A stretch of 64,000 bases of DNA, from assembly GCA_964035775.1 (NCBI GenBank), contig OZ038313.1, positions 4,851,408 to 4,915,407 of the forward strand. The letters are read 5' to 3'. This document shows positions 41,182 to 53,387 of this stretch, piece by piece. The translations under genes were made by a program, and so were the position numbers. The stretch is from Osedax frankpressi. Its lineage: Eukaryota; Annelida; Polychaeta; Sabellida; Siboglinidae. Numbering within the stretch: position 1 is the first letter of the stretch; every line of letters begins with the position of its first letter. The notes beneath the pieces were generated by a model, which saw only the letters and a program-made list of their open reading frames with translations, did no database searches and was not told the DNA's origin.

Positions 41182-41337
41182 ATTACGCAATGTTTTGACC
41201 TCTAACCTCGCCATATGTAAAACATAGTCCCAGTCCGCTACAGTTTCATTCCAGCAGAGCTTCTCATTGCAATCCGCCTCTACCAGCTCCAGCGTATGCT
41301 CGGGGTTTTACTTCAGGAGTTCTCGGATAGGTTTCAC
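41182..41337 (-). CDS. Exon-like island 1, conserved-looking fragment
   Basis: GC-richer minus-strand block of 52 codons bordered by AG (41338-41339) and GT (41180-41181). It reads LVEADCNEKLCWNETVADWD and then YVLHMARLEVKTLRN. One in-frame TAA lies near its start (after RELLK), so it may be a pseudogene, may start later, or the acceptor may differ. It sits at the very edge of array 2, so the array would be an intron if the exon is real. The amino-acid mix (Trp, Cys, His) looks like a genuine protein, but I do not recognise the family. Confidence 0.4.
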
Positions 41338-41339
41338 CT

Positions 41340-43103
41340 ATTGTTGAAAGTGTTTAAGTAAGGTACTAATGCTATATCGTCTGCAAGTAACTAATTATAT
41401 CCTTCGCGCCATTATTGATTTCGTAGTGAAGAACAACTTATTTGTAAAATTGTAATTACAATTTGTGATTTATTTTTAAATTATTCCGATGAAATATAAT
41501 CATAATAAATATATAAATGTTCAATCCTTGAGAAGTTTTATTGATAGCTGTTGAACTATAGTTCAAAAATGTTATGATAGGATATCCAAACCGTAATGGT
41601 GATATTAATTGTAATAGTAATAGTAATAATAATAAATAATAATAATTGCGAAAAAGATTATGATAGTTAGTTAGATATTATCAATTACAGTTTATATTTT
41701 ATAAAGTAAAGTAAATGTAAATTTGAGTATCGTCAATATAAATATGCTAGTTTTTATATATTGATGAATTTAGTATTTATGTGAGATGTAATGTAAGTTT
41801 TCCGACAGTAAACTTGACCATTCTTATCGCAAATGTTGTCAATAATTTTTGATTCATTTAAAAAACTCCTTATTTTTAAAACTACAACTATTTTCCAAAT
41901 TACCAAATAATTAGTAAATTAATAAGTGATTTATTGAAATATCCCAAGTTAAAAGTGCATAGGCTCAGTCATATATATCATGTTCTAGTTTATTTATATA
42001 ACTATATAGTATTATTTGTTGTTTAAGTGCTTCAAATTGTATTTTGGTATCAAATTAATACTAGTGATCTGAACATACAAAATATATTAATATAGGTAAT
42101 GTAATTCTTATTAGCATTGATTATAAGATCTAAGATATTCGGTGGTTCTTTTTGTAAGTTTAAATTAAGTTACGGTTGTAAATATGTTGCTTTTTAAAAG
42201 TTAGGCAATTTAGAGCAAATACTTCGAAATACAATTTAGTTTTAACATGTTTTTGTTTGTGATTTCGCAAAGCATTTAAATAAAAAATTGTTATTTAAAT
42301 TAAATAGAAAAAATATATTGAATATCGAAAATTCACTAACAATTTTATATCATTATTTATAAACAGATTTAATTTGAATTCTGAATTATAGAAGCCTGGC
42401 ATTTAATTTATTTTAAATTTATACCCAAACCGAATCTAAACTCAACATATAAATAGAATAACTACTACAATAACTATTACAATAATAACAATCATAACAA
42501 CTACAATATCTTTTACAATAACTACTATAATAACTACAAGACTCTCTACTACTATATTTCTATAATAGATATTACAAGATGATCTAATCTGGGAATAAAG
42601 AGATAAAAGTCAATAATACAGAACAAACAGTGTGGGCCGGTGTAGAATAAAACACAACCTTTAACAATGAAATAATAGGTTCATTTTTTATATTGTTTAT
42701 AAATATGTCAAAGCATAAAATAAATATAATATAATGTGGTTTTATTTTAAAAGTAAAGCAATATGTATACGAAGGTAACAGTATTATTAACCCCACTATT
42801 CATTTAACATTATTAAGAATTATTAATAATACTATTTGTATACTTGTATTAATGTATATATGTCATTGAAAATGATGTCATAATTCAAAAATAACGCTAA
42901 AGAATTTACAAACATCAAAAATGATGTCTATATGTGGTGTAAAATATATAATAGTTAAATTAATATTATATAAATAATAATAAATTAATTTCATTTTAAT
43001 TGAATAATGAAATTATCTATATTAATTAGTATCCAAAATTTTAGGTTATTTACAAGTCATATTCATCATATGAACTAGGTTTTATCAATTTTATTTATAT
43101 GTG

Positions 43104-43106
<3 letters not shown>
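41340..43106. other. AT-rich non-coding segment
   Basis: No gene recognised. There is a degenerate ACAATAACTACTA repeat near 42462-42545. A 70-codon minus-strand frame at 42584-42796 has no recognisable domain and is not called. Confidence 0.5.

Positions 43107-43138
<32 letters not shown>
43107..43138. repeat. (TA)n microsatellite
   Basis: Short TA run. Confidence 0.9.
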
Positions 43139-43141
<3 letters not shown>

Positions 43142-43240
43142 AGAGCTATTTTAATGTAGTCGTAGGTGAGTAATTGAAGTGATATAATCAGTCGGTTTTA
43201 ATTGAAACATAGTTATCTACTATAGATCGTTTAGTTCCAA

Positions 43241-43280
43241 TGTTTAGTAACGGTAGTTAATGTTTAGTAACGGTAGTTAA
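43241..43280 (+). repeat. Exact 20-base tandem duplication
   Basis: TGTTTAGTAACGGTAGTTAA occurs twice in a row without change. Confidence 0.95.
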
Positions 43281-46200
43281 TTCGGTAAATTATAAAAGAT
43301 TATGCTAGAAGATTATCAGTATGTGTTTCAATAAATAATCATATTTTATGTATATTGTATTAGCGGAATGATATTGGTTTTCAAGAAAATTATGTGGATA
43401 ATCAAGTCAATGGACGAGTTAAGTATAACTCCGAGATATAATTTGGTATTTGTATAATAATAATAAATATTTCTTTTTATAATAGTATATACTTTTTTAA
43501 ATAGTATTTTGTATTAATATTAGTAATAATAATATTATTATTACTAAAATAGAATAATAATATTAATATATAATATAGTAAAACCCAAATTAAAGAGAAT
43601 ATACATTAAATCTTGTGTCTTTTTAATTATTTACATATAATGAATACCTGGTTGCATTACTGACCGAATATTTTCTATGTCATAACGTCCCAACCAATAA
43701 TTCAAAATACTTACCCATATATGTAACCATCATGTTAACAGTATTATTAGATTTATTTAACACTAAAACTATATTATTGATATATAAAAAATAAATTAAT
43801 GTATTCATTTATATATCGTTTATAAATATTAATTAGTGAATATCAGTCATCAAACATAGACTATGTCTGAAAAAAATACTTACACATCTATATCATCATT
43901 CCAAATTACTTGCGAAAATTAATTATAACAATAATCTTTGATAATAGAAATTTTTTAATATTTAGGGTTAAGCCAAGATTACCTATAAATTACCAGTGAT
44001 CTTAGGTTCAAACATATAATGCTTGTATCTACAAATGTAATATTGTGCTTAATATTGTTATTAATAAATATTAAATATTTTAAAAAATCCTTATTTTCCT
44101 GTTTACAATAACATTTTTATTTCGTTATCGTTATCAAATTTATTACAATTATTAAATTTTAAAACTCTATTCTCTAATCTTCAAGGTAAGATATTTTGTA
44201 ATATATTATACTAAAATGATATTAAAATAAATTACGACTTGTAATCCGATTTATTAACTACAACTGAATTAAAATACTATGTGAAACTGGTCTATTTATA
44301 ACAATTTATTATTATATATAGATTCGAATACTACGAAATGATTTTTACCATATACATAGATAACACGTAGATCATACCAACAAATAGTTAATATTGGTTT
44401 TAGTTAATTTATGAAGTGCACTGGCTTCCAAATAGAAAACTCCAAAATTTGTGTTAACTATTTTCAAATATGATGTATTAGCAACTTGGTCATAACTTAT
44501 TTTAAATATTCCTAATCCTAACCTATTAATGATATAAATATAAATGTATTCATCATATTAAAAAGAGCTTGAAAAAGCATAAGGTATAAAGCATAATGTA
44601 TTTTTAATATTTAAATATGAATATTTAAACGTACATTTTTTAATGTTTTTCCAAATGATCAGAATTTAACTTCGGCCATTTTTAATTGATTAAAATAAAT
44701 AATATTAAAATTGTAATATTTGAAAATGTTTATTCTTTGTAAACTTGATTATTTTTAATATGTATTACAGTATACTTAATTAATAATCTATTACATATAA
44801 ATAAACACACACATATATAAATATTATTTTAAAATTATAATTGCTAATATAAAAGTAAAATTTAATAATATTTATATGAAATAATTAATATATTGTTTTA
44901 TAATGAACACACATAATTTTCTATTTAAAAAATATTTATCAATATATAAATATATTATGAATAAATATATATTTACTATATTTAATATTATATTTAATAC
45001 TATATATTCAATACTATATTTAATATGTATTAATACCTATATTATTGAATAAGTGTATATTTATTATAATTAATTGATTTTTTAAATTAATTTATTCTTA
45101 TATTTTTTTCTTATTTGCATCCTAATTTTTCCATATTTATTAATAATTTATCTAATAAATAAATAACAATAAATTTGTTGTTCTTCGTCATTTATATATC
45201 CAAATATAGAAAGTGATTGATATATCTAGAATACCATAATAATAATATAACAATATTTAAACATTGGTAATTGTTGTCAAATTCTTTTTTGTGCCAATTC
45301 TACTCTGTAAGCTTTGTTCCATAATAGTTGATATATATTATTTCTTTTTAAGGTCTTATCAGATCTTATATATCCTTCCTGTGGATTTAAGCATTATTAA
45401 AATAATCACAAAAAAACACTGCTTTTTTTGACTATAATTCTTATAATAAAACCAGAATTAAATCCTGTTTAGAAATCATTCAATATCATCTCTGGTCATT
45501 TTTCCAACTCCTAATAATAATATAAATTTAGATTCACTCCTATATCATGTCTGGATATAGTTGATCATTTTACAGATGGGGACTATATTGTAATATTAAA
45601 TTCCCTTTTACATAAAATTTATATTTTTACATTTCACATATAATCATTATATAATGGTTTACAAATTTTATGAAATAAATATTAGTTTTAAATACCAGTA
45701 AATATTTGGTTATTATAAAATAGAAGAAATTGATTCCCAAAGAAATAAATAAAAAAATTCCTGTTATATAACCTTTTATAAATATATATCAATTATATAA
45801 TCAATATATTAATTATTATAAAAAATTATATTATTTAAATTAGAAAACCAGCATATATATGCTACAATATAATATTAAACAATTTGCTTTCCTTTATTTT
45901 GTTCAATTAACATTTTGTAACTATTTCATTCCAGCTATAAATCACACAATAAAAACAGTTTTTATTTTTAATACAGAATAATATTATCCAATGATTTAAC
46001 TTTGAAAGTTAAATGCAAATTCCATCAAGTTTATGTGTCTATATACTCTGTTTTATAATATTATCGATATATAATTACTAAATTATAGGTTAATCGGCGA
46101 TTATATAATATGTATATACATTAGTACATAGATAATTTTTACGTAAATATACCTCAGATATGGGTAAAATTAAAGATAATTGTACATTAGAGTGGATGGA

Positions 46201-47815
46201 AAAATAGATTTGTTTTGAATTTTCTTTTCATATATTTTTACAAATATTTTGTTTCCTCCAATGATTTATAGTTTAACAGAGACTTGATAGAACATTTTAA
46301 CATTGAGTAGATAAGAACAAATTTTAACAATTGTTTGCACATAGAAATAATTATCTTACATATGTCATTTTTAAATATGTCATTAAATGGGCTAAATACT
46401 GTAATAATAATTAAAAAAATATTAATTTAACATTTCTACCATTTCTACATAGAAGTATATTTCTAGGAATATATTTTTAAAATTAATAAAAAAATATATA
46501 CCAAATTAATAATTTCTATAATGTTTTATTGTATGTATCATATCTATATCATATTTGATAACATTTATTAATATTGGTTTAAAATATATATTTCATACCT
46601 TCATTATATTATTTATGATAATTTGATTATTTATTCTAATTTTAAACTGATAATTTTACACCAATTTATTTTAAAAAAATTAATTAATATTACATTTTTA
46701 TAACAAAATCAGCTGTATCTGCGATCTCTTTTGTATACACTTATAAATGCAGTCAACGTATTACTACTTATAGTAGTTGATATATATATATTTTAAAATC
46801 TATAAATCTCATAGCTTCATTCAGCTCACGAGTCAAAAGTAAAATGAAGCATTTTACAATTTAAACAAACTTCTTTGAAAATTTCAAGTTTCATGAAATT
46901 AATTATTAATAATTTAATTTCCATTTGAGTTATTAAAATATTCTTGTTCATTATTAAAATATTTTAAAAAAATCCTTTACCCATATTGTGTTTTATTATA
47001 TAATATCTTTATATTATTTTATATAAACATTTGTATTATTACTAACTATCTACTCTATTGTACATGTGTAATATCACATTAACTATTAATAGTGTTTTTA
47101 TAATATACATATTAATGTTTCAGTACATTTAACACTCTACAGGATTATACATCTGATGTAATGATAGTATTATTGAGTTTATATTTGTATTTAACTTATT
47201 TAAGTTATTGTATTATAACAAAATTCAGCAGTGTTAAATATTCATATTTATTTAAACATGAATATTCATATCATGAAAGTATATTTTATTATATATATAG
47301 GTTTTATGATTAGAAATTATATTAGAATCATTTGTTAACTAAATTAAAAATAATATTTTAGAAAATATATTGGCATGTAAGGTTATTCCATTGGAAATAA
47401 AAATATAATAAAAATAATTATATTAATCCACCAAATACAAAATCTGATACATTAAACTTTTAACTTCTGTGAACAATTAATTCTCTAGATTTTATAACCA
47501 AATTATAAAAATTATTGAGATTGTAAAAAATCATTGTTGTTTAGATAATTATATTTCTTTAAAACTCTGGTAGCATTGGTAAGAACAAAATATGTATCAA
47601 TTATTATATATTAGAAACTTGATTGCTTACTTAAGTGTATACTGTATGTACTAATAATTAAATTACCTGAAATCGCTAGACCATAACATTAGATTGACAG
47701 TCAGTAACACCCCACTAAAAATATTGCTATAATATTGTATGACTTCTTAATCTTATATTTTATTGAATAACTTTTTAAATATATATTTTTTTAGATATAA
47801 ATAATAAAGTACAAA
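43281..47815. other. AT-rich intergenic DNA
   Basis: About 4.5 kb without any supported gene, RNA or repeat family. Very AT-rich with short homopolymers and scattered ATT/TAA runs. Confidence 0.55.
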
Positions 47816-47856
47816 ATCCTCTATAAAATTCAACTTATTAAATCATTATTTTTAGA

Positions 47857-50511
47857 ATGAATACCGAAGCAAAGAATATACTTGAAAATTTAAAATCTAT
47901 GCAGCAAGAAGGAATTCTTACAGATTTCACTATAGAAAATAATAGAGAATCTATCAAGGTTTTAATCTATCACATTACTCATATCTAGGTAGCCTGGATA
48001 TTTTATTATATTTTTAACTATAAACTTTAGCCCAGTAAGTCCTGTTCAATTTGTATGGGTTCTTGGGTGTTTGTAAACATAGAAATACTATAACTATATA
48101 TATATAACACATAGACTAGTTTAAATATATATATATATATTTAATTATTTGTATGATATAAACTATAGAGAATATGACACATGTATAATATTTATATAGT
48201 TTAGTATTCATTCCATGGTAATATTGCAATAAAGTAATTTCTATATACATTTATATTACCTAAACAATGAAAACCAGAGTTATAAATAGAATACATTCCT
48301 AAGATCAAAGTTCAGTTACTCAGTAATCTAAATATGATATGAAGTGAAGATAACATCAACACTATATCATATCATACATATTTAGACAACTTGATGAATT
48401 CATGTATTATATCACCCCTTATAGTATATTATATAACATTACATTATAATAAGTAATGTAATAATATATTAAATAAACATAGTAATGATTTAAATCAATA
48501 TATTTAACACTTACACTTTATAAGATTAATACAATCTAGTCCTTTGGTTACTAGTAAAGTATTTACATTATGTTTATAATGAGTTAATAATTAATAATTG
48601 TTTTTAATAATTATATTTATTGTAAATTATTTATTAACCATATAAGGAACTATTATTTATTGATCTAACTTCTATTACATCATATGAACAGGTTCACAGA
48701 AATGTGTTGGCTGCCAGCAGTCAATACTTTAAAGCTATGTTTCTCACAAAGATGAAGGAGTCTGCTGAACAACTCGTAGCATTTCATTATAAGAAAGACA
48801 TGTTCCAGCTTGTCTTAGACTACTTCTATTCTGGAGAAATCCACATTAATGAAGATAACTTTGCTGGTGTTATGGAAATCTCACATTATTTACAGGTTTA
48901 ATATTCACTCGTTAAGGAATGCATTGTATTTAATAAAATCTAATAATAACTTATTGTCTTTCTTTTTACGTTTAAATTACTTAATTATTAAATTATAACT
49001 TTTGAATATATTATTAACATTTTCATTATCTAGTTAACTTTTATTAAATTATTAATATTTAAGTATATGACAATTAACACTTTATTTAATACTAAAGATA
49101 AAAGCAGTAGTGAAATATTTTATAATTAATCTAATTAGCTAATTAATGATTTATTGTGATATAAATTGATATTTGCATACAACTAACACTACAACTAATG
49201 TGAATGCAGGTAGATGCTATTGTAAAGAGATGCAATGAATTCATTTGCCAATATCTACTAAAGAACCCCTCATCTCCTTTACTGGGGTATATTTACACTT
49301 ATGAGATGGGGATATCTCCAGAAGAGATTCTTCTGAAAGTAAAGTCTCAGCTAGAGTCTGTGTACAAAGAAACTCTAGAGAAGTATGTGTTTCTGCGGAC
49401 TCCATTTACACAATTATTAACTATAATAAGTAATAGAGAATTAAATGCTAGGGATGAGTACGCTATAGTAAAGTGTGTAGTAATGTGGGTACTATATGAT
49501 GTAGAAGATAGACTAACACATGCCAACTCATTGTTAGAACTTATAGATTGTGGTCTTTGTAGTAAAAGTATGATGTTAGAGAATAAATCTATTAATACAA
49601 ATGTTCCATTGTTAGACAAACTCCTACAACAATTACACATAAAAATCTCTATTTTAAATGATAACTGTACCAAGGGTTTAATTAAACATTACGGGGTAGA
49701 GAGAATCAATGCTATAGAAGTGCCTAGAGAAGTGCCTGGAGCCATTAAGTCTAGTTCTAAGTCTCTATGCCATGTGTCAAAAGATGGCATATACAACACT
49801 GCCACTAAAGAGAGACTAGTGCAATATAACTTTGGTGTAGTTGATTATGTAATCTATACAACTAAACAATTGTTATTCTCATTTAGTGAAGGTAAAATGT
49901 ATAAATATAACAATGCCACTAAAGAAGTAGTTGTGTGTAGTGACCCAACAAACTATTGCTTTGACTGGTTATCAACTGTTAATGAAACATCAGATGGTAG
50001 ATTAGTTGTTATTGGAGGCAGGAGGAGTAATGGGAGCTGTAGTAATGAAGTGAGATATTATGACATAGCTAATGACTCATGGAGTAAAGGTCAAAGTTTA
50101 CCTTATGCTGTAGGTTATCATACAACTGTAGTAGATGTAGATGACATTTATGTTATTGGTGGCGGTAATGTTAATACAGTAATACGTTATAGGAATGGCA
50201 CATGGCAGACTTTATCTCCTTTATTAAACAATAGATATAGGCATATAGCTGTATTAGATGGTAACTGTATTTATGTATATGGAGGTGAATATAGAACTGA
50301 TGGGGAATATTATGACATCTCTACTGACCAGTGGTCAGTTATTGATAATGCTGTATACAAAAGTATTAAGTCTTATAATTCTATTATTGATGTAAACAAA
50401 CGTTTATTGTACACACGTGAAGGTGATAATGTATATTCTATTTCATTAGACAATAACATTAAATCTTTAGTATATGAAAATGTATCTTGTTGTCGTTTAG
50501 TCCTAATGTGA
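47857..50511 (+). CDS. BTB-BACK-kelch protein, copy 3 (mosaic)
   Basis: Exons 47857-47958, 48692-48895 and 49210-50511 give 535 residues with the same splice sites as the other copies. The BTB, BACK and kelch parts are complete. The first half of the kelch region resembles copy 1 (FSFSEGK, SDPTNYCFDWL, GSCSN). The second half resembles copy 2 (GGGNVNTVIRY, DGEYYDIS, VIDNAVYKSI). Similarity to the other copies begins only about 35-40 bases before the ATG, so the shared TATA/initiator promoter is absent; a TTTTTAG just before the ATG could be the acceptor of a 5'-UTR intron from a different promoter. Predicted role: Cullin-3 substrate adaptor. Confidence 0.87.
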
Positions 50512-51472
50512 GTTATTATTATTATCTAGTTTTGTCAATAAATAATAAACTTACTTCAATTGTTCTTTCTTACACTTTATATAAAATTACTTTAGCATTG
50601 TTTTGTAATGCAATAATTTAATGAAATTCTCATCTGCATAATTTAATTAATTAAATAAAGTTTTTATTCTAAAAAAAGAGTTGGTATGTAAATTAATTTG
50701 AATATAAATTCTAAATTACCCAATTAAATAATATAATTGATCTATTTTTTAGATAAACCTGTTATATGTTAATATATGTTATATTCCTTAATTGTTTTAA
50801 AAAAAGATAAATAAATAGTCTGAATTTTATTTAATTATTCTGATAATTAATTTACTACACATAATTTGAAATAAACATACTATCAATTCTAAGAATCTGA
50901 CCAATCACAGTAAAGAAACATATCCCTAGATTAAAAGTAAATAAATAAGTTATTTCATTCATAAATGTATTGCATTATTAGATATGATATGAATTTTATA
51001 TTACATAAGAAAGTGTCCATATAACATTGGATGTTTAATTACTATTGTTACATATAATATGTTAAACTTATATTTAACCCAATACATATTGATATAGAAT
51101 ATATATTTTAATATTATACTTCTCTCTCGTATTAATATATTTAGTTATATATAACTATATTGCTGTATACAGTAATATATATACAAATAATATCTAGTCT
51201 TGTGTAGTCCGCAGTGTATTTTGATATAACTAAGCATTAACTAATATCTCTGAATATTCATCTCTACAGTTATAAATTATAGTTAAGTATATCTGGAAGT
51301 TGTATTAAATAGATAATTGCAATTGCCACTTTCATATCCATATTATTACATTAGTTATTAAATATATAGTAAATATATATCCTAATGTTAAGATATTTTA
51401 CTACATTATAGATTAAGCAGAGACCATTTGACACATTCTAATTTGTCTGTTATATTCTTTGTATAGCTTAAC
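50512..51472 (+). repeat. Shared 3' flank of kelch gene 3
   Basis: The first part is closest to the flank of gene 2; the last part (from about 51340) is closest to the flank of gene 1. No gene is seen. Confidence 0.7.
50654..50659 (+). promoter_or_regulatory. Likely poly(A) signal of kelch gene 3
   Basis: AATAAA at the same relative place as in copies 1 and 2. Confidence 0.45.
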
Positions 51473-51474
51473 GG

Positions 51475-53055
51475 ATACTTTATTTACTAAGTTGATGTAG
51501 ACCTCTTTACGTAAGTCTTTGTCATTATCAAGTGACATCTCCTTGACGTACGGAGTTCTTCCCATTGTTATATTACATAATATTAACCATTATTTCCTTA
51601 GACAGCATTCAATACAGTAGGATCCTAGTGAGATGCAGATCTAGTGGTTTCTACAAAGTTACGAGATGGCATATTTTGGTGAGTCCGTTATGAAGTTATC
51701 TTTATCTTCTCTTTAATTGAATTTAAATGTTTTACATTTACTTTATTATCTCTTAACATGACGAGAATATATGTGTTAGTTGAGCATTATCTGACTTCTT
51801 GGATGTCCTGCGGATACATATATTACAACCCCTCTAACATAGCCAACACATCGTGAGGTCGACTTAATCGCAGTAGATTTGTCGGAGTATGTTGTAAAAT
51901 AAGATTTACATTCTTTTCCGAAGGAATGAGCTTATAAGTACATGACTTCATTGTCTTAGTCAAAGGCGGGATGTTGGATGTTGTCTATCATAGGATGTTA
52001 ACGGCTAGCTATTGCTCGTGTACTTTATGTGTGTAGTGTGGTTTAAAACGCAGGTGCTACGGAGTTAATAATAAACCTAGTTATATATGCAAGTTTAGTT
52101 GTGCGACACGACATTTACGTGCAAAGTTAATAAGTGATAATGTACAGATAACGGCCCAGTATATAGCAACAGATCACGAGATGTGTGATCATGCGTGACG
52201 GTAATTTAGATGACGTAATCAGTCTGTAAGATACACACGCATTCTACAGAAAGATGATATATATTTCATAGACATCAACATGACTAATAGCATAAATTAA
52301 GTAGCTTGGACTGAATTAAATAGCATTTCCCTAAGTGATAAGTAGTTCAAAACTTGACCTACTCTCTTCCTTCCCGTAGTTGACCACTATATTGACCACT
52401 ATATTTGCCACCGTGTATCATTAGAGGTTACCAATATGTTATGAATATGATTTTACCTATATTACCACTAGTTTAACATTCTAACTTACTTTACTCCTTG
52501 GTTAAGTTGATTAGTAGTTACAATATCTCCGAATACTTCCGTACACATTTACAGTAACATTCAGCTAATATTAGGAATAATATACATAACTTTTCTTAGA
52601 TATGACAATAGTAAATTACACTACCGCCTTCGCCTTTTCTGAATGTGTTGCTATTGTGCATTCAAATACTACATATCCTAAATACAGAAGGGCCAGTGCA
52701 CTGGGAGGCTACATGGACACATCGCTTAAACTTATTTCTTTATCTTCACTTTCATTGAAAACTCTCGCAGTTTATTGAACGCGTTCAGCCTATTTATGAT
52801 TTCTATGTAATCGCTTGCCTACATTAATATGTCTGTAACTATAATATAAAGAACCTAAGTACGACTAATTACACTTGAATTAACCTAGCAAAGGAAGTTA
52901 ACATCTTTATGAACTCGAGGTAAATGAATCCCTCAATATATTAGTGTTAATACCCTTAAAGTCACATCGTACCATTACCTACCCGACATAATATGCAGTC
53001 TCAAGACTCCTCAGTTGATGTGACCTTCTCTCTTAACACCGTTATTAGTGGTGCC
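51475..53055. other. Insert of different composition, about 1.58 kb
   Basis: Present between two parts of the flank that are adjacent after gene 1 (near 16475). It is less AT-rich and more complex than its surroundings and has no long frame. Near its two ends, AGTTGATGTAGACCTCT (about 51500) and AGTTGATGTGACCTTCT (about 53016) form a rough direct repeat. It could be a non-autonomous element or DNA lost from copy 1. Confidence 0.5.
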
Positions 53056-53059
53056 TAGA

Positions 53060-53387
53060 TAGCTAAGTATTTAAGAGTTAGGCTTTGGAGAGGTGAGACA
53101 ATATTAGAAATATCTATATATAGAATTAAACTTTCTAATCTATATCAAACTACTCTAAAACTTCAACAAAAAGATATACTAACCTTATACTCACAAGTAT
53201 GAACATACTCAACTTCTCAGTAGTTAATAAAAAGTTCTCTAATCTACTGATAAAGAAAAGTATTATAATGATAATATATTGCAATCCCTATTCTTATTCC
53301 ATCCGTCCTGATCAGAAGAATTATGGGCATGTCAAACATATCCAGTGGTAACATCCCTTAGTCTAAATCCTAGGTAGTGAGATAGAC
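53060..53387 (+). repeat. Shared lead-in to relic unit
   Basis: Matches 16480-16808 (TAGCTAAGTATTTAAGAGTTAGGC onward in part), linking the kelch flank to relic copy C. No gene. Confidence 0.75.

Noticed and set aside
42584-42796. 70-codon minus-strand frame with a hydrophobic product.
   Set aside because: No recognisable domain, splice context or codon signal; chance is likely.
12855-50511. Poxvirus origin of the kelch genes (AT-rich poxviruses also carry BTB-BACK-kelch genes).
   Set aside because: Three exons with conserved GT-AG introns and a TATA/initiator promoter indicate nuclear animal genes; no other poxvirus gene is present.
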